A stretch of 64,000 bases of DNA from positions 2,790,001 through 2,854,000 of the forward strand of contig NC_021287.1 of assembly GCF_000402035.1 (NCBI RefSeq), written 5' to 3'. Source of the stretch: Caballeronia insecticola (lineage in GTDB: Bacteria > Pseudomonadota > Gammaproteobacteria > Burkholderiales > Burkholderiaceae). Both the position numbers and the translations under genes were made by a program. Shown here one piece after another: positions 7,510 through 16,154 of this stretch (position 1 is its first letter; each line of letters starts with the position of its first letter). The notes beneath the pieces were generated by a model. That model saw only the letters and a list, made by a program, of their open reading frames with translations. It ran no database searches and was not told the origin of the DNA.

Positions 7510-9228
7510 ATGTCCTCGTCCTCGCCCACCTTTTCCGAGATTGAAAGCCACCCGTTCGGGCAGACACACGAAGTCACGAATCAGGTGGAACCGCTCGTCG
7601 GCTACGACGCTTTCACCTTCGATCGCGCGCTCGCCGCCGCCGTCGAGCGCGAAGGCGCGCAATGGCATGCGCAGGCGCTCTCGCGCGACGGCATGGCGCT
7701 GACGCAGCCGGATGTCATCGCGCTTGCGGAGTTGGCCAACCGCCATGAACCCGAACTCGCGACACATAATCCGCGCGGCGAGCGTATCGACGCGCTGTCG
7801 TTTCATCCGGCCTGGCACGAATTGTTGCGCCGTCTGCGGCACGAAGGCCTGCACGCGCTGCCGTTCGAGCCGTCCGCGCGCGCCGGGTCGATGCCCGCGC
7901 GCTGCGCCGGCTATTTTCTGCACGGCCAGCTCGAATCCGGCTCGCTGTGTCCAATCACGATGACCTTCGCCAGCATTCCGGTCTTGCGGCAGGAACCAGA
8001 CTTGTTCGCGCGGCTGGCGCATCCGCTGTTGTCGCGCGAGCACGATTCCCGCGACTTTCCGCTGGAAGCCGGCAAGCATTCGATGATGATCGGCATGGGC
8101 ATGACGGAGAAACAGGGCGGCTCCGACGTGCGCAGCAACCGCACGCGCGCGTATGCGACCGGCGCGCCGGGACGCGGCGGCGCCTACCGGCTCGTCGGCC
8201 ACAAATGGTTCTTCTCCGCGCCGCAGTGCGACGCGCACCTCGTGCTCGCGCGCACGCAGGACGAAGGCGGCCTGTCGTGCTTCTACGTGCCGCGCTTCAG
8301 GCCGGACGGCCGCAAGAACGCGGTGCAGGTGCAGCGCCTGAAGGACAAGCTCGGCAATCGTTCGAATGCGAGCAGCGAAGTCGAATTTCTCGACGCTTAC
8401 GGCGTGATGATCGGCGACGAGGGACGCGGCGTGCCGACCATCATCGAGATGGCGAATTACACGCGGCTCGATTGCGTGATCGGCAGCGCAGCGCTGATGC
8501 GCGCGGCGCTCGTGCAGGCGATCCATCACGCGCGGCATCGCACGGCGTTCGGCGCGCATCTCGTCGATCAGCCGCTGATGCGCAACGTGCTCGCCGATCT
8601 CGCGCTCGAATCGGAAGCCGCGACGCTGCTGTTCATGCGGCTCGCGGGCGCGTTCGAGCAAAGCGCGGCGCCCGGCGGTTCGCCGCAGGCGCGCGCGTGG
8701 CGGCGCATCGTGACGCCGGCGGCCAAGTTCTGGGTCTGCAAGCGCGCGCTCGAATTCACCGGCGAGGCGATGGAAGTCTGGGGCGGCAACGGCTATGTCG
8801 AAACCGGACCGATGGCGCGCTTCTATCGCGAGGCGCCGGTCAATTCCATCTGGGAAGGTTCGGGCAACGTGATGTGTCTCGATGTGCTGCGCGCCTTCGA
8901 GCGCGAACAGGACGCCGCGCAGGCGCTGCTGGACGACTGGAAAACGAGCGCGGGCGCGCATCCGGCGCTGGCGGGCGCGCTGGCGTCGCTCGTGAAGATG
9001 CTGACGGGCGACGCCGCCGCGCGCGAGGCGTCGGCGCGGCGCATCGCGCAGCAAGTGGCGTTGTGCGCGCAGGGCGTGCTGATGGCGCGGCATGCGCCGC
9101 AGGACGTCGCCGATGCGTTCATCGACACCCGGCTCGGCGAGGCGCGCGGCGAAACGGGGCGCGTGTACGGCACGCTGCCCGCGCGCTTCGATCACGCGGC
9201 GATCGTCACGCGGGCGTTTCCGGTTTGA
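7510..9228 (+). CDS. aidB: AidB-type acyl-CoA dehydrogenase family protein (alkylation response)
   Basis: A 572-residue flavoprotein. The signature MGMTEKQGGSDV, then GHKWFFSAPQCDAHLVLA, LKDKLGNRSNASSEVEF and PVNSIWEGSGNVMCLDVLR, match AidB closely. AidB is the FAD-containing DNA-binding protein of the adaptive response to alkylating agents. The frame is open upstream to 7465, but GGAGGAG at 7496-7502 lies 7 nt before the ATG at 7510, which is therefore preferred. The C-terminal DNA-binding region of AidB is retained in length. No ada or alkB lies nearby. It is often annotated as isovaleryl-CoA dehydrogenase. Confidence 0.9.
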   Translation: MSSSSPTFSEIESHPFGQTHEVTNQVEPLVGYDAFTFDRALAAAVEREGAQWHAQALSRDGMALTQPDVIALAELANRHEPELATHNPRGERIDALSFHPAWHELLRRLRHEGLHALPFEPSARAGSMPARCAGYFLHGQLESGSLCPITMTFASIPVLRQEPDLFARLAHPLLSREHDSRDFPLEAGKHSMMIGMGMTEKQGGSDVRSNRTRAYATGAPGRGGAYRLVGHKWFFSAPQCDAHLVLARTQDEGGLSCFYVPRFRPDGRKNAVQVQRLKDKLGNRSNASSEVEFLDAYGVMIGDEGRGVPTIIEMANYTRLDCVIGSAALMRAALVQAIHHARHRTAFGAHLVDQPLMRNVLADLALESEAATLLFMRLAGAFEQSAAPGGSPQARAWRRIVTPAAKFWVCKRALEFTGEAMEVWGGNGYVETGPMARFYREAPVNSIWEGSGNVMCLDVLRAFEREQDAAQALLDDWKTSAGAHPALAGALASLVKMLTGDAAAREASARRIAQQVALCAQGVLMARHAPQDVADAFIDTRLGEARGETGRVYGTLPARFDHAAIVTRAFPV

Positions 9229-9254
9229 TTGGCTTTAAGCGGCGTTAAGCAGCG

Positions 9255-9569
9255 TCAGCGAATCGCCCGCCCCGCTTCGCGCATCGGTTCTTCGTTTTCG
9301 AGCCGGTACACCCACGACAGCAATTCCGCCACCGCGTGATACAGCGCGGGCGGAATATGCGCGTCGAGATCGACCTGCATCAGCAGCGACACCATTTCCG
9401 GCGATTCGTGCACGTACAGGCCCGCTTCCTTCGCGCGCTGCACGATCATCTCGGCGACCATGCCGTAGCCTTTCGCGACGACGCGCGGCGTCGATTCGCG
9501 ATTGCCTGCTTCATAAGCGAGCGCCGTTGCCTGCTTGCGCGTGTAGGGTGGATTGCCGGTCGAACTCAT
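9255..9569 (-). CDS. FlhB C-terminal-domain-like protein
   Basis: A 104-residue cytosolic protein that aligns by eye with the auto-cleaved C-terminal fragment of FlhB: here TPRVVAKGYGMVAEMIVQRA, in FlhB APKVVAKGVNLVAGRIRELG, each followed by the IPPALYHAVAELLSWVY / IPGALYGAVAQVLAWVY block. The membrane part and the NPTH cleavage site are missing; the N-terminus reads NPPYTRKQATALAYE where FlhB has NPTHFAVALKYA. Its start overlaps the stop of the upstream fliK-like gene by 4 bp, so the two are translationally coupled. It may stand in for, or modulate, FlhB substrate switching. Confidence 0.85.
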   Translation of the reverse strand: MSSTGNPPYTRKQATALAYEAGNRESTPRVVAKGYGMVAEMIVQRAKEAGLYVHESPEMVSLLMQVDLDAHIPPALYHAVAELLSWVYRLENEEPMREAGRAIR

Positions 9570-10924
9570 GCGTCGCCCTCCCCGCCGGACGAAGCGCGGA
9601 ACAAATGTTCGAGCGGCGAGCGCACCGGTTTTTTCGCGGCGCTGTTCGCGTCGCCGGATAACGCCGCATCGGTCGATCCGTCCATCGAGCGCACGGACAG
9701 CGACGCCAGCGCGATTCCCGCCGCTTCGAGCTGGCGCGCGAACGCGGGGCCTTCGGAGGCGAGCCGCCGTGCGCCCGCATCGCTTGCCTTGATGCGCGCG
9801 ACGAGTTTGTCGCCCGCCAAAACGAGTTCGGCGTCCACGGTGCCGAGCGCCGGCAGCGACAGCGTGATGCGCGTGCGCCAGGCGCGTTCGTCGGCGGCAT
9901 CGTCAGCGTTGGCGCTGCGCGGATCGCGCGGCTCTCGGGCGATTTCCCATTCGAAGCGCGTGCCCGGCCACGCCTCGCCCTGCCAGCGAAACTGCTCGTT
10001 GGCGAGCATGTCGAGTTGCTGGCGGACGACGTTGATCGTCGCCGGATGGATGCCCGCCGCGATCGACGCCTGCATCGCCGATTCGTGCTGGCTCGGCTGC
10101 GCGGCGGGCGTGCCGGTGCCGTTCGCGGCGGTCGCGGCACTCGTGCCTTGCGAATTCGACAGCGCGGACGGCGGCGCATCGCGCACCGACGCGGCGAGCG
10201 CGGCCGCCTGCTGCGGCGTTTGCGGCGTCGCGACGGCGCGCGCGGGGCTGTGGAAATCGGGCAGATCCGGCGCGGCCGGCGGCGCCGATGCGTCGTCGAA
10301 CCATGCTGCGCCGGCCGCGGCGCCGTTCGACGTGTTATTCGGGAAATCGAGCGGCAACGCCAGCGCGCGCGCATCGACGCGCGCCTGCGGTTCGTTGCCG
10401 AGCGACGCGGCGCTGCGCTGGCCCGCGAGCCACTGCATCAGATGGGCTTCGTAGAACAGTCCGCTCTCGCCGACGGTCTTCGCCAGTTCCGTGGCGAGCG
10501 CGGCGGCGGGCAGCGGCGGCAAATTCTGGCTCGCGGCGCGCGCCGCGGCGACGGCTGCGGCGTTGGAGGAGAAAGCGGTATCGAAGAGGCCGGTGGTGAG
10601 CGCGGCGAAGGCGCTCGCCGGGCGCGGCGGGGTCGGCCAGAGCGGCGCGTCGCTGGTGATCGCGGGGGTCGCGCCGCCGAAGCGGGAAATCACGTCGAGC
10701 GTGCGCGCGACGCTCGACAGCGCGGTTTGCGCCGATGCCGCCGGTGCGCTCGTGCCCGTCGGCGTGCCGGCGAGTGGCGAGGTGTCCGCCTGCGCCGTCG
10801 TCTGTCCGACGCTCGCGCCGGTGACGCCGCTGCCGGCGACGCCGTTGGGCGCGCGAATCGCGGACAGAAGGAGCTCGGTGCGGTTGGCGAGCAACGATGC
10901 GATCGCGGTATCGAGTCCAGTCAT
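9566..10924 (-). CDS. FliK-like flagellar hook-length control family protein
   Basis: A 452-residue Ala/Pro/Ser-rich protein. The low-complexity N-terminal two thirds lead to a C-terminal Flg_hook-like domain (about residues 310-435: FEWEIARE..., WRTRITLSLPALGTVDAELVLAGDKLVARIKA). This resembles a second FliK besides the one at 18.3 kb. An upstream GTG at 10930 is in frame, but GAGG is placed 8 nt before the ATG at 10924. It is coupled by a 4-bp overlap to the FlhB-C-like gene. The pairing of a ruler-like and a gate-like protein suggests a specificity-switch role, but this is inference. Confidence 0.75.
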   Translation of the reverse strand: MTGLDTAIASLLANRTELLLSAIRAPNGVAGSGVTGASVGQTTAQADTSPLAGTPTGTSAPAASAQTALSSVARTLDVISRFGGATPAITSDAPLWPTPPRPASAFAALTTGLFDTAFSSNAAAVAAARAASQNLPPLPAAALATELAKTVGESGLFYEAHLMQWLAGQRSAASLGNEPQARVDARALALPLDFPNNTSNGAAAGAAWFDDASAPPAAPDLPDFHSPARAVATPQTPQQAAALAASVRDAPPSALSNSQGTSAATAANGTGTPAAQPSQHESAMQASIAAGIHPATINVVRQQLDMLANEQFRWQGEAWPGTRFEWEIAREPRDPRSANADDAADERAWRTRITLSLPALGTVDAELVLAGDKLVARIKASDAGARRLASEGPAFARQLEAAGIALASLSVRSMDGSTDAALSGDANSAAKKPVRSPLEHLFRASSGGEGDA

Positions 10925-10981
10925 GCCCACATCCTCATATGCGCGTAGGCTGTGCCGCCGCGCGAACGGACGCCCAGTTGC

Positions 10982-11317
10982 CTAGCGCAGTCCGACCATC
11001 TTTTTCAGTACGCGCGCCGGGCTGTTGACCGTGAAGAGCGCGGACAGGCGCGCGAGGCTCGGCGACGTCAGATCGCGAATCGCGGCGTCGTCGGCGAGAA
11101 TCTTCTTCACGAGGTCCAGCTTGCGCGCCCGGGCGTTTTCGTCGAGTTCCGAGCCGGAGTCCACTTCCTTCAGCTTGTCGACCAGCTCGCGGTACGTGCC
11201 CTGCAACGCCTTCAGCTCGCTCCACTCTCCGCCGCGCGCGGCCGAAAGCATCTGGCCCGAAATCGTCGCGATGGCTTCGTAGTGGGCGAAATATTCTTGT
11301 GTCGTCTTCATTCTCAT
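10982..11317 (-). CDS. fliT: Flagellar chaperone/regulator FliT
   Basis: A short helical protein of 111 residues (109 if the second ATG at 11311 is used), MRMKTTQEYFAHYEAIATIS... with a hydrophobic-patterned C-terminus. Position directly after fliS (23 bp) and size fit FliT, the export chaperone of the filament cap FliD, which in enterobacteria also restrains FlhDC. Sequence conservation in FliT is low, so context carries much of the call. fliD itself is not in this window. Confidence 0.8.
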   Translation of the reverse strand: MRMKTTQEYFAHYEAIATISGQMLSAARGGEWSELKALQGTYRELVDKLKEVDSGSELDENARARKLDLVKKILADDAAIRDLTSPSLARLSALFTVNSPARVLKKMVGLR

Positions 11318-11340
11318 GAGGCTGTCGGGCCGGCTTCCCG

Positions 11341-11760
11341 TCAAACGGGCGCTGCGGTCAACTGAGCCACTTCCGGTGCAATGCCCACCCACGCTTCTTC
11401 GAGCGTCGCGAGCAGATTGTCGACTTCCACGAGCATGGCCTCGTCCTGCTTCAGGTTCGCCTCGAGCAGCCGGCGCGCCATGTACGTGTACAGCGCGTCG
11501 AGCCGTCCGGCGATCTCGCCGCCCGCTTCCTTGTTGAGCGCCTGCTGAAGCCCGCTCTCGATGATGCTGATCGCCTTGCCGATCGCCGTGCCGCGCGCGC
11601 CGATGTTGTTCTGCTGCATGTGCATGCGCGCCTGCGCGATCGCCTGGCGCGCGCCCTGGTACAGCATCGTGATCAGCCGGTGCGGGCTCGCTCCCATCAC
11701 GCCTGTCTGAACGCCCACGCGAGCGTAAGCGTTGGCTCCGGCCTGTCCTGGGGAAAACAT
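11341..11760 (-). CDS. fliS: Flagellin export chaperone FliS
   Basis: A 139-residue cytosolic helical protein. The family signature is clear: YARVGVQTGVMGASPHRLITMLYQGA (split in the family as the SPHRLI and LYQGA motifs) and later ALYTYMARRLLEANLKQD. FliS binds the disordered C-terminus of flagellin and keeps it export-competent. It is first in a minus-strand run fliS-fliT-fliK-like-flhB-like, and a sigma-28 promoter lies about 190 bp upstream, as expected for a late flagellar gene. Confidence 0.95.
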   Translation of the reverse strand: MFSPGQAGANAYARVGVQTGVMGASPHRLITMLYQGARQAIAQARMHMQQNNIGARGTAIGKAISIIESGLQQALNKEAGGEIAGRLDALYTYMARRLLEANLKQDEAMLVEVDNLLATLEEAWVGIAPEVAQLTAAPV

Positions 11761-11950
11761 CTGTCGCTTCTCCTTTTACGATGCCGCGGCGTCTCGCGAA
11801 CCCGGCGGGACGCGGCATTCGCGGCCTGCGGCGGGCGCCGGCGCGCGTCGTCCTGTGTCGATCCGGTCTCGGTGCGGCGCGAACCGGTGCAGGCGAGCGG
11901 GCCGCCCGCCGTACGCGGGCGAACCATCGTTCGCTGTGCTGTTATCGAGG

Positions 11951-11977
11951 TTATCGGAGAAACGCGGCAAAGCTTTA
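11951..11977 (-). promoter_or_regulatory. Sigma-28 (FliA) promoter of fliS operon
   Basis: On the minus strand, TAAAGCTT (11977-11970) is followed after 11 bp by TCCGATAA (11958-11951). The FliA consensus is TAAAGTTT-N11-GCCGATAA, so each half has one mismatch and the spacing is exact. The transcript would have a leader of about 185 nt. Confidence 0.85.
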
Positions 11978-12056
11978 GGAGGTAAGGCTCCAGAGCCGCT
12001 CGGGCGGACAGCCGGGCTGTCGGGCCGTGGCGGGCGGGACGAACCGGCGACGCGCG

Positions 12057-12422
12057 TCAGACCGAGATCTGCATGATGTCGTTGTAGGCCGACACGAGCT
12101 TGTTGCGCACTTGCAGCCCGAATTGCAGGCCGACGTTCGCCTTCTGCATATCCACCATCACGTCGTTGAGCGACACGTTCGGCGCGCCGATTTCGAATGC
12201 ATGCGCTTCGCCGAGCGCCTTGGTCTGAGTGTCGCTGATCTTGTCGATAGACGTTTTCAGCGCATCCGCGAAACTGCCCGCGCTGGCCGCGCCCGATGTC
12301 CCGCCCGACCCGGTGACGGCGCCCGACGCGCTGGTCGGACCGGACGTCCCGCCGGTGGCCTGCGACGCCATCGACTGGATCGCCGAGAGAGCGGCGGAAA
12401 GCGGATTGATCGGAAAGTTCAT
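12057..12422 (-). CDS. fliE: Flagellar hook-basal body complex protein FliE
   Basis: A 121-residue protein. The C-terminal half ([55 protein letters not shown]) is typical FliE, the first rod-type protein exported; it joins the MS ring to the proximal rod. The N-terminal 45 residues are a Gly/Ser/Thr-rich stretch. The frame is open upstream to 12656, but the family start [12 protein letters not shown] at 12422 fits. It is divergent from fliF and shares the flagellar box at 12573-12602. Confidence 0.93.
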   Translation of the reverse strand: MNFPINPLSAALSAIQSMASQATGGTSGPTSASGAVTGSGGTSGAASAGSFADALKTSIDKISDTQTKALGEAHAFEIGAPNVSLNDVMVDMQKANVGLQFGLQVRNKLVSAYNDIMQISV

Positions 12423-12572
12423 GTTGACTCCGGGTGACGGTGAAATGCCGGCGGAACGCGTCCGAAGGCGGGACGGCCCGCGCCGACCGAGGCGGTGGGC
12501 ACAGGCTCGGGGCCGCAGCAGCGGATGACCGAGTATGAAAAAGATTAGCAGCGGGCGGTTTTTCAAAGCGCG

Positions 12573-12648
12573 GGAAGAACGGGGAAAACCCCGCTCTGTT
12601 CGCCGAATCGACTTGCAATGTTCTGCGGATAATCCCCATCGTGAAAAG
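12573..12648. promoter_or_regulatory. Flagellar early-operon promoter element (fliE / fliF)
   Basis: The box reads GGAAGAAC...CTCTGTTCG (12573-12602). About 37 bp from its CTCTG lies AATCCCCATCGTGAAAAG (12631-12648). The same two blocks with the same spacing occur before fliL, fliP and flhB. The position between divergent fliE and fliF suggests a class II flagellar control site (FlhDC-like box plus core promoter). The factor that binds it is inferred. Confidence 0.6.
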
Positions 12649-12720
12649 TCCTCCACCGCCGCTTACATGAGAGCGATAAGCGGCGCGAGGAGACACCTGG
12701 ATTCGGAGCTTCGACGCTAA

Positions 12721-14499
12721 ATGGAAACGCCCAACAACTCACTGATCACGCCAGACGCCAGAATGGGCCTGGCGGGCGCGCAGCCGGGCACGGCCGGCGC
12801 GGCCGCGGGCCCAGGCCTCGCGGGCGGCGCCGACTTCGGCGGATTCGCGCAGCGCGTGCCGATGCTCAACCAGTTCCGCTCGAATCCGCGCGTGCCGCTC
12901 ATCGTGGCCGTGGCGATTCTGGTGATGGTGGTCGCGGGCCTCGTCATGTGGTCGCGCCAGCCGGACTACCGCGTGCTGTTCTCCAATCTCTCCGATCGCG
13001 ACGGCGGCGCAATCGTTGCCGCGCTCCAGCAGGGCAACATCCCCTATAAGTTGTCCGACGGCGGCGGCGCCATTCTCGTCCCCGCCGAACAGGTTCACGA
13101 AACGCGTCTGCGTCTCGCAAGCCAGGGTTTGCCGAAAAGCGGCTCGGTCGGCTTCGAACTGATGGACAACCAGAAGTTCGGCATCAGCCAGTTCGCCGAA
13201 CAGGTCAACTATCAGCGCGCGCTGGAAGGCGAACTCGAACGCACGATCGGCGCGGTGTCGTCGGTGAAGTCGGCGCGCGTGCATCTGGCGATTCCGAAGC
13301 CGAGCGTCTTCGTGCGCGACAAGGAACTGCCGACCGCCTCCGTGATGGTCAATCTGTATCCGGGCCGCGTGCTCGACGAAGGGCAAGTGGTCGCGATCGC
13401 GCACATGGTGGCGTCGGGCGTGGCGGACATGCCGGTCAAGAACGTCAATATCGTCGATCAGGACGGCAACCTGCTCACGAGCCAGAGCGCGGCAAGCGGC
13501 CTCGACGCGTCGCAACTGAAGTACGTGCAGCAGATCGAGCACAACACGCAGAAGCGCATCGACGCGATCCTCGCGCCGCTGTTCGGCGCCGGCAACGCCC
13601 GCTCGCAGGTGAGCGCGGACATCGATTTCTCGAAGCTCGAGCAGACCGCCGAAAGCTACGGCCCGAACGGCAACCCGCAAAGCACGGCGATCCGCAGCCA
13701 GCAGTCGAGCGAATCGAGCGAAACAACGGGCAGCGGTGCTTCCGGCGTGCCGGGCGCGCTGTCGAACCAGCCGCCGCAGCCGGCATCCGCACCGGTCGAT
13801 GCAGCCGCATCCGGTGCCGCAGGCGCGGCCGCGAAGGCGACGCCGCAGAATCAGCGCCGCGACACGACCACCAACTACGAAGTGGATCGCACCGTGCGCC
13901 ACTACGAGCAGGCGACGGGCGGCATCAAGCGTCTGTCGGTGGCGGTGGTCGTCAACTACGACAAGAAGGTCGACGCAAAAGGCAACGTCACGATGACGCC
14001 GCTCGCCGCCGACAAGCTCGCGCAGGTCCAGCAACTCGTGAAGGACGCGATGGGCTTCGACGAAAAGCGCGGCGACTCGGTGAACGTGGTGAACAGCGCG
14101 TTCTCCGCGGACCTGAACGTGACGCCCGATCTGCCCTGGTGGCGCACGCCGCAGATGATCGCGTGGGGTCTGCAGGCGGCGAAGTACGTGGGCATCGGCA
14201 TCGTCGGGTTGTTCCTGTACTTCAGCATGGTGAAGCCGGCGATGCGCCGCGCCTTCCCGCCGCCGGAACCCGCCGCGCCGGCACTCGGCGCACCGGATGA
14301 ACTCTCGCTGCTGGACGGCCCGTCGGTCGGCGGCGAGAACAAGGAAGACGAAGACAAGGATGCCGAGGTGAGTCTGCTCGGTCATGAAAGCAAGAAGGCC
14401 AAATTCGATCGCAATCTCGACTACGCGCGCATGGTGGCGCGTCAGGACGCGAGAATCGTTGCGACGGTCGTGAAAAACTGGGTGTCCGATGAACGCTGA
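12721..14499 (+). CDS. fliF: Flagellar MS-ring protein FliF
   Basis: A 592-residue inner-membrane protein with a transmembrane helix near residues 58-77 and a second near 478-503. The periplasmic ring-building region lies between them, and includes YQRALEGELERTIGAVSSVKSARVHLAIPKPS (family YscJ/FliF domain, about 165-200). The cytoplasmic C-terminus (KKAKFDRNLDYARMVARQDA...VVKNWV) binds FliG. A Ser/Gln/Ala-rich loop lies near residues 320-385. It is the first gene of fliFGHIJK and its stop overlaps the fliG start by 11 bp. Confidence 0.97.
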   Translation: METPNNSLITPDARMGLAGAQPGTAGAAAGPGLAGGADFGGFAQRVPMLNQFRSNPRVPLIVAVAILVMVVAGLVMWSRQPDYRVLFSNLSDRDGGAIVAALQQGNIPYKLSDGGGAILVPAEQVHETRLRLASQGLPKSGSVGFELMDNQKFGISQFAEQVNYQRALEGELERTIGAVSSVKSARVHLAIPKPSVFVRDKELPTASVMVNLYPGRVLDEGQVVAIAHMVASGVADMPVKNVNIVDQDGNLLTSQSAASGLDASQLKYVQQIEHNTQKRIDAILAPLFGAGNARSQVSADIDFSKLEQTAESYGPNGNPQSTAIRSQQSSESSETTGSGASGVPGALSNQPPQPASAPVDAAASGAAGAAAKATPQNQRRDTTTNYEVDRTVRHYEQATGGIKRLSVAVVVNYDKKVDAKGNVTMTPLAADKLAQVQQLVKDAMGFDEKRGDSVNVVNSAFSADLNVTPDLPWWRTPQMIAWGLQAAKYVGIGIVGLFLYFSMVKPAMRRAFPPPEPAAPALGAPDELSLLDGPSVGGENKEDEDKDAEVSLLGHESKKAKFDRNLDYARMVARQDARIVATVVKNWVSDER

Positions 14500-15484
14500 A
14501 GGCCTGAATAAAGCCGCGCTCCTCCTGATGTCGATCGGTGAGGAAGAAGCCGCCGAAGTATTCAAGTATCTCGCCCCGCGCGAGGTGCAGAAGATCGGCG
14601 CGACCATGGCGGCGCTGAAAAACGTGACGCGCGAACAGCTCGACAACGTGCTGACCGAATTCGTGAGCGAAGCGGAACAGCACACCGCGCTGTCGCTGGA
14701 TTCGAGCGAATACATCCGCTCGGTGCTGACCAAGGCGCTCGGCGAGACCAAGGCCGGCGCGCTGATCGACCGCATCTTGCAGGGCAGCGACACGAGCGGC
14801 ATCGAAGGCCTGAAGTGGATGGATTCGGGCGCGGTCGCGGAACTGATCAAGAACGAGCATCCGCAGATCATCGCGACGATCCTCGTGCATCTGGACCGCG
14901 ATCAGGCGTCGGAAATCGTCTCGCTCTTGACCGAGCGGCTGCGCAACGACGTGCTGCTGCGCATCGCGACGCTCGACGGCATCCAGCCCGCCGCGCTGCG
15001 CGAACTCGACGACGTGCTGACCACGCTCCTCTCCGGCAGCGACAACCTGAAGCGCGCGCCGATGGGCGGCATCCGCACGGCGGCGGAGATTCTCAACTTC
15101 ATGTCGAGCAATCACGAGGAAGGCGTCATTTCGAACGTGCGCGAATACGATGCGGAACTCGCGCAGAAGATCATCGACCAGATGTTCGTGTTCGAAAACC
15201 TGCTCGACCTCGAAGACCGCGCGATCCAGTTGCTGCTCAAGGAAGTGGAGTCGGAGACGCTGATCGTGTCGCTCAAGGGCGCGCAGCCGGCGCTGCGTCA
15301 GAAGTTCCTGTCGAACATGTCGCAGCGCGCGGCCGAACTGCTCGCCGAAGACCTCGATTCGCGCGGTCCGGTGCGCGTGTCGGAAGTCGAGCAGCAACAG
15401 CGCAAGGTGCTGCAGATCGTGCGCAATCTCGCGGAAAACGGCCAGATCCAGCTAGGCGGCAAGGCGGAGGATGCGTATGTCTGA
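14489..15484 (+). CDS. fliG: Flagellar motor switch protein FliG
   Basis: A 331-residue rotor protein of normal length. The N-terminal domain binds FliF; the middle carries the EHPQ motif (ELIKNEHPQIIATILVHLD, about residues 117-135) that contacts FliM. The C-terminal domain (DLEDRAIQLLLKEVESETLIVSLKG) holds the charged torque helix that meets MotA. It overlaps both fliF and fliH, so translation of the operon is coupled. Confidence 0.98.
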   Translation: MNAEGLNKAALLLMSIGEEEAAEVFKYLAPREVQKIGATMAALKNVTREQLDNVLTEFVSEAEQHTALSLDSSEYIRSVLTKALGETKAGALIDRILQGSDTSGIEGLKWMDSGAVAELIKNEHPQIIATILVHLDRDQASEIVSLLTERLRNDVLLRIATLDGIQPAALRELDDVLTTLLSGSDNLKRAPMGGIRTAAEILNFMSSNHEEGVISNVREYDAELAQKIIDQMFVFENLLDLEDRAIQLLLKEVESETLIVSLKGAQPALRQKFLSNMSQRAAELLAEDLDSRGPVRVSEVEQQQRKVLQIVRNLAENGQIQLGGKAEDAYV

Positions 15485-16154
15485 CGCGGCCCGCTCGCAG
15501 AAGGCTCCGCTCTCGGCGTATCAGCGCTGGGAAATGGCGTCGTTCGATCCCGTCACCGTCACGGTCGACAACAGCGCGGCGGAACAGGCCGCACTCGAAG
15601 CGCATCTGCGCGGCCTCGAAGAAGAGGCGCACGCGCAAGGGCTCGCGAAGGGTCACGTCGCGGGACAGGCGCTCGGCTATCAGGCGGGTTTCGAGCAAGG
15701 CCAGGCGAAGGGTTTCGAGGAAGGCCGCAAGGAAGCGCTCGCGCAGGCCGCGCGTCTCGCCGAAATCGCCGACAGCTTTAAGACCGCGCTCGCCGCCGCC
15801 GATGCCGCCATCGCGGAAGCACTGGCCGAACTGGCCGTCGATATCGCGCAACAGGTCGTGCGCCAGCATCTCGCGCTCGATCCGACCGCGCTCGTCGCCG
15901 TGGCGCGTGAAGTGATCGCCGCCGAGCCGGAGCTTTCGGGCGCGCCGACGCTCGTCGTCAATCCGGCGGACATGCCGATCGTCGATGCATATCTGAAGGA
16001 CGAACTCGAAGCGGCGGGCTGGACCGTGCGGCCCGATCCGCTGGTCGAGCGCGGCGGCTGCCGTGCGCACGCCGCGACCGGCGAAGTCGATTCGACTAAC
16101 GCGTCGCGCTGGGAGCGCGTCGTGGGCGCGCTGGGGAGACACAAGCCGTGGTGA
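15477..16154 (+). CDS. fliH: Flagellar export ATPase regulator FliH
   Basis: A 225-residue protein with the typical run of GxxxG-like repeats ([21 protein letters not shown], about residues 45-75), a long helix, and a C-terminal FliH/YscL domain (VARQ-type [12 protein letters not shown]...). FliH dimers hold the FliI ATPase at the C-ring. GGAGG at 15466-15470 sits 6 nt before the ATG at 15477, so that start is preferred over the ATG at 15471. It overlaps fliG and fliI. Confidence 0.93.
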   Translation: MSDAARSQKAPLSAYQRWEMASFDPVTVTVDNSAAEQAALEAHLRGLEEEAHAQGLAKGHVAGQALGYQAGFEQGQAKGFEEGRKEALAQAARLAEIADSFKTALAAADAAIAEALAELAVDIAQQVVRQHLALDPTALVAVAREVIAAEPELSGAPTLVVNPADMPIVDAYLKDELEAAGWTVRPDPLVERGGCRAHAATGEVDSTNASRWERVVGALGRHKPW

